Below, piece by piece: positions 48,050-55,744 of a stretch of 64,000 nt of DNA. The stretch spans positions 565,949 to 629,948 of the forward strand of contig NZ_QPCG01000001.1 of NCBI RefSeq assembly GCF_003351025.1. Reading direction: 5' to 3'. This stretch comes from Mucilaginibacter endophyticus. Its GTDB lineage: Bacteria > Bacteroidota > Bacteroidia > Sphingobacteriales > Sphingobacteriaceae. A program made the translations under genes and the position numbers. The notes under the pieces are model-generated. The model had not been told where the DNA came from, did not search any database, and saw only the letters and a list, made by a program, of their open reading frames with translations. Every line of letters begins with the position of its first letter. The stretch's first letter is position 1.

Positions 48050-49111
48050 TTATAATAAGATTTGAAGGTTTAATCTGTAGAAATCCGGGGTGTCGTCCAG
48101 TTCCAGTTCAAAACCATGCGGATAGTAGGTTTTTAAACGTTCCCTGACATTGGACAGGCCTATGCCGTGTCCCGGTGTTTTGTATTGCTTTTTCCTGTTT
48201 TGGCTGGTATAGGTCAACAGGTTTCCCTCACAGGCGATGTGCAGATAGGCGTCACCGGTGTTCCCGTCGGTATCGGCATGCATAAGCAGGTTTTCCACCA
48301 GTGTCATGAGGATCAAAGGGATAATGCGCTGGTTACCGCAATCTTCCTGAAGGAAAATGCTTATCCCGAGCCGGTTCTTTTTTCTAAGCTCGGTGATGGC
48401 GATATAATTTTTAATATGGAGGATTTCATGGTTCAAGGGCACTTTTCCGTCGTCGTTGATTTCATTTAACGAATAACGCATGATATCTGAAAGCAGGATC
48501 ACCGACTGTGCGGCTTCCGCTGATATTTCATAGATGGCACCGTAAATAAAGTTCAGGGTGTTAAATAACAGGTGCGGGTTGACCTGCGACCGCAGGTAGG
48601 CATTGTCCGACCGGATCAGGTTTTTTTCGAGCTCTTTTTTTTCGATCAGATTTTTAAGCTTTTCATATTCCATACCGGCGATCTGGCGCTGCTGGGCCAG
48701 GGATCTTCTGGCGAACCAGTATGCGGTGCTGAGTAAGATGAAGTAGACCCCGCGCCATAAGGAGCGTAACACTGCCAGCTTGTCGAAATGAAAGAAGACC
48801 GGCCTGATACCTTTGATCAGGGATTCGGTGTCGGCAACTGCCTTAATGATCAGCAGGTAAGCCAGGAGCTCGAGGATCAGGCCGGGGATCAGGATCGGGA
48901 GGGGTCTTTGTGCTTTGTGCCCGGAGCCTAAGACATAGCCGGAGTGAAAATAAAATAAGGATATATTGATAAGGTAAGGCAGGAAATAATCCGAAAATCC
49001 AAATGCTTTACCGGTAATGGTGGTGATAAATAATATTTCATAGGTTATGAATATGGTCCAGCATAATATATGGGTTAAGGGGGTGGAATAGGTTTTAAAA
49101 AAAGTCTTCAT
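48050..49111 (-). CDS. LytS/YehU-type sensor histidine kinase
   Basis: This 353-residue protein has about four N-terminal helices (residues 10-145), a short coiled region (LAQQRQIAGMEYEKLKNLIE), the His_kinase motif LRSQVNPHLLFNTLNFI with the phosphorylated His, and a degenerate ATPase domain (MTLVENLLMHADTDGNTG, GHGIGLSNVRERLKTYY). There is no recognisable extracellular sensor domain, so the membrane part itself may sense the signal, perhaps the lanthipeptide. Partner: the LytTR regulator two bases downstream. Confidence 0.9.
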   Translation of the reverse strand: MKTFFKTYSTPLTHILCWTIFITYEILFITTITGKAFGFSDYFLPYLINISLFYFHSGYVLGSGHKAQRPLPILIPGLILELLAYLLIIKAVADTESLIKGIRPVFFHFDKLAVLRSLWRGVYFILLSTAYWFARRSLAQQRQIAGMEYEKLKNLIEKKELEKNLIRSDNAYLRSQVNPHLLFNTLNFIYGAIYEISAEAAQSVILLSDIMRYSLNEINDDGKVPLNHEILHIKNYIAITELRKKNRLGISIFLQEDCGNQRIIPLILMTLVENLLMHADTDGNTGDAYLHIACEGNLLTYTSQNRKKQYKTPGHGIGLSNVRERLKTYYPHGFELELDDTPDFYRLNLQILL

Positions 49112-49201
49112 GAGGTATTTAGTCTGTTTGCATAGACCAAACGCAAGTTTATGGAATAAATTTTTATTGCAGTTGCAGATTATATAGTTTCAGAAAGAAT
49201 T

Positions 49202-49351
49202 ATGAAAACAAATAATAAATATAAACCTAAACTGAAACTTAAATCGATCTACCGGTTTAAAAATGACAATTACACTATTGAAACAACAAAGGACCCTACA
49301 GCTACCACTATCCTGACGACGTTCTCCGGTATATTAAATGTTGCCAGGTAA
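49202..49351 (+). CDS. Candidate Cys-free lanthipeptide-like precursor peptide
   Basis: This small gene encodes 49 residues. The leader begins MKTNNKYKPKLKLKSIYRFK, resembling the Lys/Leu (KLKLxK) leaders of Bacteroidota class I lanthipeptides. The C-terminal part has eight Thr and one Ser after residue 27 (TTKDPTATTILTTFSGILNV) but no Cys, so no lanthionine ring could form within it; dehydrated Thr would be the only LanB product. No double-Gly is present. The LanC gene starts 12 bases after its stop, so it is on the same transcript. Confidence 0.65.
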   Translation: MKTNNKYKPKLKLKSIYRFKNDNYTIETTKDPTATTILTTFSGILNVAR

Positions 49352-49363
49352 TATACCGGTGTC

Positions 49364-50551
49364 ATGGATGAAAATCTAAGAAATCAGGTTTTAAGGGAAT
49401 CGGAAAAAATAACTGCTTATTTCCTCGGATTGGACCAGATCCCGGAATCAATTGATGTTTATACGGGCATGTCCGGCAACCTGCTGTTTATGGCGCAGCA
49501 TTTTTTGTGGAGCCGTCAGCAGGTTTATCTGGATAAAGTGTCGGAATATCTGGCGTTCAGCATGGAAAGGATCGAGGCTTCCCTGAATAGGAATTTTGAT
49601 TTTTCACTGGCCTTATCGGGCTGGGGATGGGTGCTGTCTTATTTAGGACGACAGGAGATTGCCGAGGTAACAGAGATATTGGCTGATATCGATGGTTACC
49701 TGAAGCCGGCAATGACCTGGTTGCTCCGGTTCGGTAATTATGATCAGCTCAACGGCGCCCTCAAGATAGGAAGATATTTTTTAGCCAGGGGCAATCCGGG
49801 GCCGGTTGCCGAGATTATCGATTACCTGGACCATGTTAAAGTGTCCCGGGGCGATCAGGTCATGTGGAAGCGGCAGAAAGAAGGTGAATCCAGGGCTTAT
49901 TATGATCTTGGCCTTGCCCATGGTGCAGCCGGGTTGCTGCGTTTTTTCAGCAGCTGTGTGAAAAGCAAAATTCGGGAGGCGGATTGCCGGAGGCTGATGG
50001 ACGGGACCGTCCGGTTCATTTTGGCCAATGTCCGGGACCCGCGGTTGACCGGCTCTTGTTTTCCGAATATGATTTCCGTTGACGATTATCATGCGGGGCG
50101 TCAAATGCAAACCCGGAGCCGGCTGGCCTGGTGTTACGGTGACCTGGGGATATGGTACACACTCTATTCGGCAGCTGTTTTACTGGGAGATACCGGATTG
50201 GAAGCGCGCGCACTGGAGGGGTTGGAGAAACTTACAACAAGGAGGTCGCCGGATAATACGATGGTCGTGGATGCCGGTTTTTGCCATGGTTCTTCCGGCA
50301 TCTCGTTCATATTCAATAAAGTATGGGATGCTACAGGCCAGCCTGTTTTCAGGGAAGCCCGTGATTTCTGGCTAAGGGATACTTTACGTTACGGATCGGA
50401 TAAGTATGAATTTCTGGTAGGCAATTTCGCCAAAAGATATTTCAAACCATGTGACACTTTGCTCGAGGGTCTGATCGGGGTTGGGTTGAGTTACGGCTCA
50501 TTTCTTAACCCTCAACAGGAAGGATGGGATCAATGTCTCCTGCTTTCCTGA
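49364..50551 (+). CDS. LanC-type lanthionine synthetase (cyclase)
   Basis: This 395-residue protein is of usual LanC length. Zinc ligands are Cys257 (AWCYGDLG), Cys307 and His308 (GFCHGSSG); the catalytic His is probably His186 (LGLAHGAAGLL), as in NisC. It adds Cys thiols to dehydrated Ser/Thr in the precursor to make (methyl)lanthionine rings. ATG 49364 starts 12 bases after the first small peptide gene. The Cys-containing substrate gene follows 95 bases downstream. Confidence 0.93.
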   Translation: MDENLRNQVLRESEKITAYFLGLDQIPESIDVYTGMSGNLLFMAQHFLWSRQQVYLDKVSEYLAFSMERIEASLNRNFDFSLALSGWGWVLSYLGRQEIAEVTEILADIDGYLKPAMTWLLRFGNYDQLNGALKIGRYFLARGNPGPVAEIIDYLDHVKVSRGDQVMWKRQKEGESRAYYDLGLAHGAAGLLRFFSSCVKSKIREADCRRLMDGTVRFILANVRDPRLTGSCFPNMISVDDYHAGRQMQTRSRLAWCYGDLGIWYTLYSAAVLLGDTGLEARALEGLEKLTTRRSPDNTMVVDAGFCHGSSGISFIFNKVWDATGQPVFREARDFWLRDTLRYGSDKYEFLVGNFAKRYFKPCDTLLEGLIGVGLSYGSFLNPQQEGWDQCLLLS

Positions 50552-50645
50552 CAGATGAACTGATTACGATGATCTGTTTAACATAGCGTCGGAATGGCGT
50601 AATCCGAAAAGCCGAAAGAGTAGGAAAAAACCAAAAACAAAACCA

Positions 50646-50828
50646 ATGAAAAAGTTAAAACCAAGGTTCAAGAAAGAGATCGTTACAAAGCTGACGGAAG
50701 CAGAACAGGCGATGGTCCTAGGCGGAAACCAGGAGGCGCTGTTTACTACCTCGAACCTGAGGTGTACCGGTTTCCTGTGTTGTGACCCGAACCCGCCAAC
50801 GCCGATCACGAGCGAATTGTGCCCGTGA
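50646..50828 (+). CDS. Class I lanthipeptide precursor with double-Gly leader
   Basis: This encodes 60 residues. The leader (1-27, KKLKPRFKKEIVTKLTEAEQ then AMVLGG) is Lys-rich and ends in Gly26-Gly27, the cut site of C39-type exporters. The core (28-60) has four Cys (40, 45, 46, 59) and seven Ser/Thr (34, 35, 36, 41, 52, 55, 56), plus a Pro-rich stretch (DPNPPTP). It is thus the best substrate for LanB, LanC and the peptidase exporter at 55745. Up to four rings are possible; the pattern is not predictable by eye. Confidence 0.88.
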   Translation: MKKLKPRFKKEIVTKLTEAEQAMVLGGNQEALFTTSNLRCTGFLCCDPNPPTPITSELCP

Positions 50829-50941
50829 TCGCTGCCGGGTAAGACCTTAAGAGGAGGTATTCTTCGAAAATCCTTGACAGAGTAGAAGACGTAACCCCGA
50901 ATACGACAATGTAGGGACAAACAAACTAATAAACATTTTTT

Positions 50942-51064
50942 ATGAACACGAATTTTAAAAGAGTGCGTTTAAACGACCTTGAAGTAAACGTAAGCCCTGT
51001 GCAAAGTGAGCAAAGTTCACAAGCAGTAGTAAGCCTTGTGGTAGTTGTTATCATAGCGCTGTAA
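50942..51064 (+). CDS. Candidate hydrophobic small peptide, possible third precursor
   Basis: This encodes 40 residues: MNTNFKRVRLNDLEVNVSPV then a Ser/Gln region (QSEQSSQ) and a hydrophobic tail of Val, Leu and Ile to the stop. There is no Cys. The hydrophobic end could insert in a membrane or be a modified core. Position between a certain precursor and the tailoring genes, ATG after an A/T-rich leader, and clean composition argue for a real gene; no family is recognised. Confidence 0.5.
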   Translation: MNTNFKRVRLNDLEVNVSPVQSEQSSQAVVSLVVVVIIAL

Positions 51065-51211
51065 GCTACCGGAATGAGCTTGTTGAAATATACAGGCTCA
51101 TTCTCAATTAAAATCCCGGACATAAATTATACTGACATTATTGGTCTGTGGTCCCGTGCAGGAGGCTGGCCGGTTGTCAGATGAGACGATAACAATTGAT
51201 CTTTACGATAT

Positions 51212-52087
51212 ATGGATAATTATTTTTCAAAGGCGGGTTTGAACCGTATCAATACCATCAAAAGCCTTGGGGATTTTTGCAGGTTGATCAAGGAAAACCC
51301 TACCCGGGATATCGCCTGCCTGAAAGACGGTTTACAGCGGCTTGCGGGTGATGGTTTTTTAAATGATCTGATTGACTATGAACTAACGCAGTTGCTGGAA
51401 AAAACGGTCTATGTTCCTAACCCGGGTTCCTTCACCTTTATCAATTTGTTTGATTGCGATTACTGTGCGTTCAATCTGTTTTACAGCAACGAACTGGATT
51501 TTACCGATAAACCGCTGTGCGCCGGTTTTGCGGCAGACCGCCTGATGCTGTCATTGACGGATGGCGATATCAGGTATGATATGTTTCGTCAGCCTGATCC
51601 TTATCCCCTTGACATACTGGATAAATCAAGAAAGATGGAACTGGTTACGAAGGACGCTGTTTTTGCTAACGGGGAAATCCTGTCACTTAAAGCCCATGAG
51701 GACATCATTGTCTTTAAGGAAAGCGGGGATAAAAGCATGATCCTGCTGGTCGTAACATCAAAAGATGAAAGTGCTTTCCTGTGGGAATACGATACGCTTA
51801 CCCAAACCCCCAAACAGATCATTACCGGGGACACCATTTCCTCCCGCCTGGAACATACCCTTCGCTTACTGGGCGAACTCGGGGACCCGGCTTCGCTTCC
51901 CCATCTGTGGAATTTTCTGGATTATGAAGATTATAATGTCCGGTGGGAAGCGGCCAGGGCCATTATGCTGATCGATTTTAACAAAGGTGTTGAAGCGCTG
52001 GAATATCTTAAAAAGGATCCGCATCCCCAGATCCAAAAATCAGTTGCCGGGGCATTAGTACAGGTACAAAATTTAATAAACGCTTAA
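51212..52087 (+). CDS. HEAT-repeat protein, paralogue of the next gene
   Basis: This 291-residue soluble protein has an N-terminal helical part (SLGDFCRLIKENPTRDIACL, GDGFLNDLIDYEL), a middle beta-rich part (LKAHEDIIVFKE, ILLVVTSKDESAFLWEYD) and two or more HEAT repeats at about 210-280 (LGELGDPASLPHLWNFLDYE, VRWEAARAIMLIDF, PQIQKSVAGALVQVQN). It shares this order with the gene two bases downstream but lacks that protein's HxH motif. Function is unknown; the position suggests a role in maturation or immunity of the lanthipeptide. Confidence 0.7.
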   Translation: MDNYFSKAGLNRINTIKSLGDFCRLIKENPTRDIACLKDGLQRLAGDGFLNDLIDYELTQLLEKTVYVPNPGSFTFINLFDCDYCAFNLFYSNELDFTDKPLCAGFAADRLMLSLTDGDIRYDMFRQPDPYPLDILDKSRKMELVTKDAVFANGEILSLKAHEDIIVFKESGDKSMILLVVTSKDESAFLWEYDTLTQTPKQIITGDTISSRLEHTLRLLGELGDPASLPHLWNFLDYEDYNVRWEAARAIMLIDFNKGVEALEYLKKDPHPQIQKSVAGALVQVQNLINA

Positions 52088-52089
52088 TT

Positions 52090-53004
52090 ATGGCAATTTC
52101 CTATCCGCTCAATACAACCGAAACCATTTCTTTTGAGGAACTGATCGAGTTTGTTACCGCCACACTCGACCCCGATGATGTGGAAACACTCGCCGCCTGT
52201 ACCGAAAAGCTGCAGATGTTATCGAATAACGCGTCATTTATAACGGACATCATTCACGATGAGCTGAGTGATACCGGGCTGTTCCAGGCCAATAATACGC
52301 ATTCAGCGCAAAGCCTGATGTTGTTCAAACATGCTAATTATTATATGCGGCTGAATATCTGGCCCCCTTCCTCTGAAAGGGAGGATATCAGGCAATGGCA
52401 GGACCAGTTATATTTTTACTTGCGGGCCCATGACCATAACTTTGATTTTCTTACCGTTGGTTATTATGGTTCAGGCTACGGAACCGAATTATGGGAATAT
52501 GATCCGGACTCCGTTATCGGTTATGCCGGTGAAAGCGTTGACCTGACGTTCCTGGAAAAGACGCGTTTGCCAAAAGGTAAAGCAATGTTATATCGTGCTT
52601 CCAGGGATATTCATTCCCAGTTCCCACCGGAAGATTACTCTGTTTCTATCAATATTTTACCCACAACACTGAATATTGTCAGGCGGGAGCAGTTCTATTT
52701 CGACCTGGAAAACAGGAAAATTGTCGGTACCGCTGCTAATAATGGCACAGGCAGATATTTAATGTTTAACCTGGCCGCCAAATTCGGGAATGCGAAAACC
52801 GTTAACCTGCTGGAAGATTTGGCGCATAAACATGAAATACCCTATGTCAGACTGAAAGCTTTTGACGCATTATCTGTTTTAACGAATGAAAGAACTGCGA
52901 TCTGGAACGAGGCAATGCTGGACGGTCACCAGATTGTTTCCGGTCATGCCAGGCTGTTTTTAGACGGCACATTATATAACGGACTCAGGAAGCGCCAAAG
53001 CTGA
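52090..53004 (+). CDS. Cupin-like/HEAT protein of unknown function
   Basis: This 304-residue soluble protein has an N-terminal part similar to the preceding gene (LAACTEKLQMLSNNASFITD). The centre resembles a cupin: His114-Asp-His116 in LRAHDHNFDFLTVGYYGSGY, Glu133 and His175 (SRDIHSQFPPEDYSVSIN) could be metal ligands. A HEAT-like repeat is near 255-290 (IPYVRLKAFDALSVL). If it binds Fe it might oxidise the peptide; this is inference. It starts two bases after the previous stop. Confidence 0.65.
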   Translation: MAISYPLNTTETISFEELIEFVTATLDPDDVETLAACTEKLQMLSNNASFITDIIHDELSDTGLFQANNTHSAQSLMLFKHANYYMRLNIWPPSSEREDIRQWQDQLYFYLRAHDHNFDFLTVGYYGSGYGTELWEYDPDSVIGYAGESVDLTFLEKTRLPKGKAMLYRASRDIHSQFPPEDYSVSINILPTTLNIVRREQFYFDLENRKIVGTAANNGTGRYLMFNLAAKFGNAKTVNLLEDLAHKHEIPYVRLKAFDALSVLTNERTAIWNEAMLDGHQIVSGHARLFLDGTLYNGLRKRQS

Positions 53005-53035
53005 ACCTGAATTTCCACAACTTAACTGTTCATCG

Positions 53036-54073
53036 ATGTATGTAAGAAAAATAACAAACTCCTTCTGGCCTCCCGCAGCTGTCGTTTCCATATGCACCGT
53101 TATTCTGGTTGTTCTGGTCGTCACCCATGCGCCGCATCGCTACGGCAAACCCCTGGACATCGGTATGACCTTAGACCTGGTTATTGTTTTGCCGCTGGTC
53201 CCCTTGCTGTTCAATAAACAAACAGGGGGAAGCAAGGTGCTTGCTTCTGTATTGTTTACCGCAGGAATTGTGGCAGCGAGCTGGCTGGTGCCTGCAGAAG
53301 GTCAGGGGCTGTTGCGCCAGCTGAAGATCTGGATCGTTCCTGTTATCGAAGTATTAAGTATAGCTTTTTTAGTGATCAGGGTAAAGAAAGCTTTGAGCGC
53401 TTATAAAAAAGCAGGGGATACATCAGGGGATTTTTATACGGAGTTAAAGCGGATTTCATTTTCGATCATTCCCAACCGGGTCTCGGATATTGTTTCCTCC
53501 GAGCTTGCGGCGATGTATTATCTTTTTTTTAACCATCAGAAAATGGTTTATGACGACCGCAGGTTCAGTTACCATAAGGAGACGGGGACTATTGCGCTTT
53601 TCGGGGTGCTGATATTTATGGTTGCGATAGAAACCACGGCATTTCATTTATTGTTAAGCAAATGGAGCCCGAAAATAGCCTGGGTACTTACCCTGATCAG
53701 TATATACGCGGGCCTGCAGTTATGGGGAATGGCCAGGGCATTTTTTAAAAGACCTATAGAAATCACCGGCGATTCGCTGATCCTGAGATATGGGCTGCTT
53801 TCCGAAACAACGGTTCCATTAAAAAATATCGCGGTGCTGGAAGCCGCCGGGCCATCAGCAGAGAACCGTTCGGAGTTACAGCCGCTTTCTCCCCTGAAAA
53901 AACTGGATAGCTTCAACCTGGTACTGAAGCTTCATGAGCCGGGCCGTTTATATTTTATCTATGGGAAGGTGAAAAATTACCGGGAGCTTGCTTTTCATGT
54001 TGACAATAAAACATTGTTCCGGGAGGTCCTGAATGAAAAATTAGCCATGTCGGCCGCTGACGCGGGGGCTTAA
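53036..54073 (+). CDS. Membrane protein with C-terminal PH-like domain
   Basis: This 345-residue protein has six predicted helices (for example AVVSICTVILVVLVVTHA, DLVIVLPLVPLLF, VLASVLFTAGIVAASWLV, VLSIAFLVI, LIFMVAIETTAFHLLL, VLTLISIYAGLQLWGMA). The C-terminal 100 residues, beginning ITGDSLILRYGLLSETTVPL, look like a bacterial PH domain. No precise family. Immunity against the product is one possible role, from position only. Confidence 0.6.
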   Translation: MYVRKITNSFWPPAAVVSICTVILVVLVVTHAPHRYGKPLDIGMTLDLVIVLPLVPLLFNKQTGGSKVLASVLFTAGIVAASWLVPAEGQGLLRQLKIWIVPVIEVLSIAFLVIRVKKALSAYKKAGDTSGDFYTELKRISFSIIPNRVSDIVSSELAAMYYLFFNHQKMVYDDRRFSYHKETGTIALFGVLIFMVAIETTAFHLLLSKWSPKIAWVLTLISIYAGLQLWGMARAFFKRPIEITGDSLILRYGLLSETTVPLKNIAVLEAAGPSAENRSELQPLSPLKKLDSFNLVLKLHEPGRLYFIYGKVKNYRELAFHVDNKTLFREVLNEKLAMSAADAGA

Positions 54074-54098
54074 CGGCCTTCCGTTCCCCCGGGAAACT

Positions 54099-54485
54099 AT
54101 GATTACTATGAAAATATTGACGTATATATTGTTTTCGATTCTGTTGTGTTCCTGCTGCTCGCTTATCATTTCAGTTATCGCCGGCCGCTTTTGGACAATC
54201 GGCCTTGGCCTTTTATTGTCTGTGTCAGGAAGCACCCTGCTCGTGACATTGCTGCTGCTTTTTTTTAGCATCCGTAAAACTAAGGTTCATTTTCAACTGC
54301 TGGATTACCTGCTGACGGGGATCAACACCACCCTGCCTGCTGCATTTCTGTCGTGTTATCTTTTGTACCGCTGGCAAAACAACGGGACCTTTTTTACCGA
54401 GACCATACTTTTCCTGTTGCTGAGTATGCTCGGGCTTGCGGCCTCCGTACTTTTTATTTCATTTCTTAAACTTAGCTCAAAATGA
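54099..54485 (+). CDS. Small four-helix membrane protein
   Basis: The 128 residues form four hydrophobic helices (ILFSILLCSCCSLIISVIA, GLLLSVSGSTLLVTLLLLFF, GINTTLPAAFLSCYLLY, LLLSMLGLAASVLFISFL). No family is recognised. It overlaps the permease gene by four bases (ATGA), hence the two are coupled; it could be an accessory subunit or immunity protein. Confidence 0.6.
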   Translation: MITMKILTYILFSILLCSCCSLIISVIAGRFWTIGLGLLLSVSGSTLLVTLLLLFFSIRKTKVHFQLLDYLLTGINTTLPAAFLSCYLLYRWQNNGTFFTETILFLLLSMLGLAASVLFISFLKLSSK

Positions 54486-55732
54486 TTTTTGTCAGGATGC
54501 TGGCCGCTGCTTTTACCCGGGCTTTCCAGAACTTGAAACAAAGTGGTATGAAATCCCTGTTATCGATCCTCGGTGTTTCCATCGGGATTTTCATGCTGAT
54601 CATGATTTTTTCTATTGTCGATCATATGAAGGGGAGCCTTCAACGCAGTGTTGACAAGTTTGGCACAAGTGTGACTTACATCGAAAAATACCCATGGGAG
54701 TTTACGGATGACGTGCCCTGGTGGAGATACCTGAACCGGCCCGTAGTAAAAATGAGCGAGTTTAATTTCCTGGAACGGCGGCTCCAGACACCTTGTTATA
54801 TTTCCTTTAATAATACGATCACCAATCAAACCATTAAGTATGGGGATAACTACATTAATAACGGCACCATTTCTTCCAATAGCGCAGACTTTGACAAAAT
54901 CAGTGAAGTTAAGCTGAGATGGGGCAGGAAATTTAATGAAAACGATCAGAGGAATGGTTTGAAGGTGGCGTTGATCGGTTGGAATATCTACCGGAGCCTG
55001 GGATTGGACAGCAATTTTTTTGACAGGCAGGCCATCACTTTGCTGGGCAGAAAAGTGCAGGTGATCGGGATCATAGAAAAGGAGGGAAAGGATGTATTCA
55101 ATAACTCTGCCGATGATAAAATCTACATTCCCAATGGGTTTGCGGCGAAGGTACTCAACCTGAACCTGGAGCTCTATCAACCGGCTATCATGATCAAACC
55201 GAAAAGCGGTACGGAAGATCCCGATCTTAAATTTGAGATCCAATCTTTAATGAGGTCGGTAAGACGCCTGCCGGCTCAGGCTGAAGACAATTTTTCGATC
55301 AATAATACGACGATCCTGGTTAACGCCTTTGGCAAATTGTATCATGCCATGGAAATTACCGGCTGGATAGTTGGCTCTTTTTCATTGCTTGTCGGAGGTT
55401 TCGGCATAGCCAATATCATGTTCGTCTCAGTTAAAAGCCGTACATCGATCATCGGCGTACAAAGGGCGATCGGGGCGAAGAGCTATTACATATTACTTGA
55501 ATATCTCTTTGAAGCGATCATGCTCTGCCTGCTTGGTTCCGTGGTGGGGGTGTTGATATCCGGCCTGATAACCGCGCTTGTCAACGAGGTATCCGCTGCC
55601 GGTCTTTCCCTCGGTCCGGACCGGCTTTTTACGGCATCGGTTTTGGCGGTAGTGATCGGGATCATCAGCGGTATCGCCCCCGCGGTTTCGGCATCCCGCA
55701 TGAACCCTGTGGATGCCATGCGATCAAATTAG
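54482..55732 (+). CDS. MacB-like ABC transporter permease
   Basis: This 416-residue protein has an N-terminal helix (SLLSILGVSIGIFMLIMIFS), a MacB-type periplasmic domain (about 50-280) and three C-terminal helices (SFSLLVGGFGIANIMFVSV, FEAIMLCLLGSVVGVLISG, VIGIISGIAPAVSASRM); RTSIIGVQRAIGAKS is the conserved FtsX coupling region. No MacB ATPase is encoded in the cluster, so it must borrow one or lie outside the window. It probably exports the peptide or protects the cell from it. Confidence 0.85.
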   Translation: MIFVRMLAAAFTRAFQNLKQSGMKSLLSILGVSIGIFMLIMIFSIVDHMKGSLQRSVDKFGTSVTYIEKYPWEFTDDVPWWRYLNRPVVKMSEFNFLERRLQTPCYISFNNTITNQTIKYGDNYINNGTISSNSADFDKISEVKLRWGRKFNENDQRNGLKVALIGWNIYRSLGLDSNFFDRQAITLLGRKVQVIGIIEKEGKDVFNNSADDKIYIPNGFAAKVLNLNLELYQPAIMIKPKSGTEDPDLKFEIQSLMRSVRRLPAQAEDNFSINNTTILVNAFGKLYHAMEITGWIVGSFSLLVGGFGIANIMFVSVKSRTSIIGVQRAIGAKSYYILLEYLFEAIMLCLLGSVVGVLISGLITALVNEVSAAGLSLGPDRLFTASVLAVVIGIISGIAPAVSASRMNPVDAMRSN

Positions 55733-55744
55733 AACTGGTGGTTG

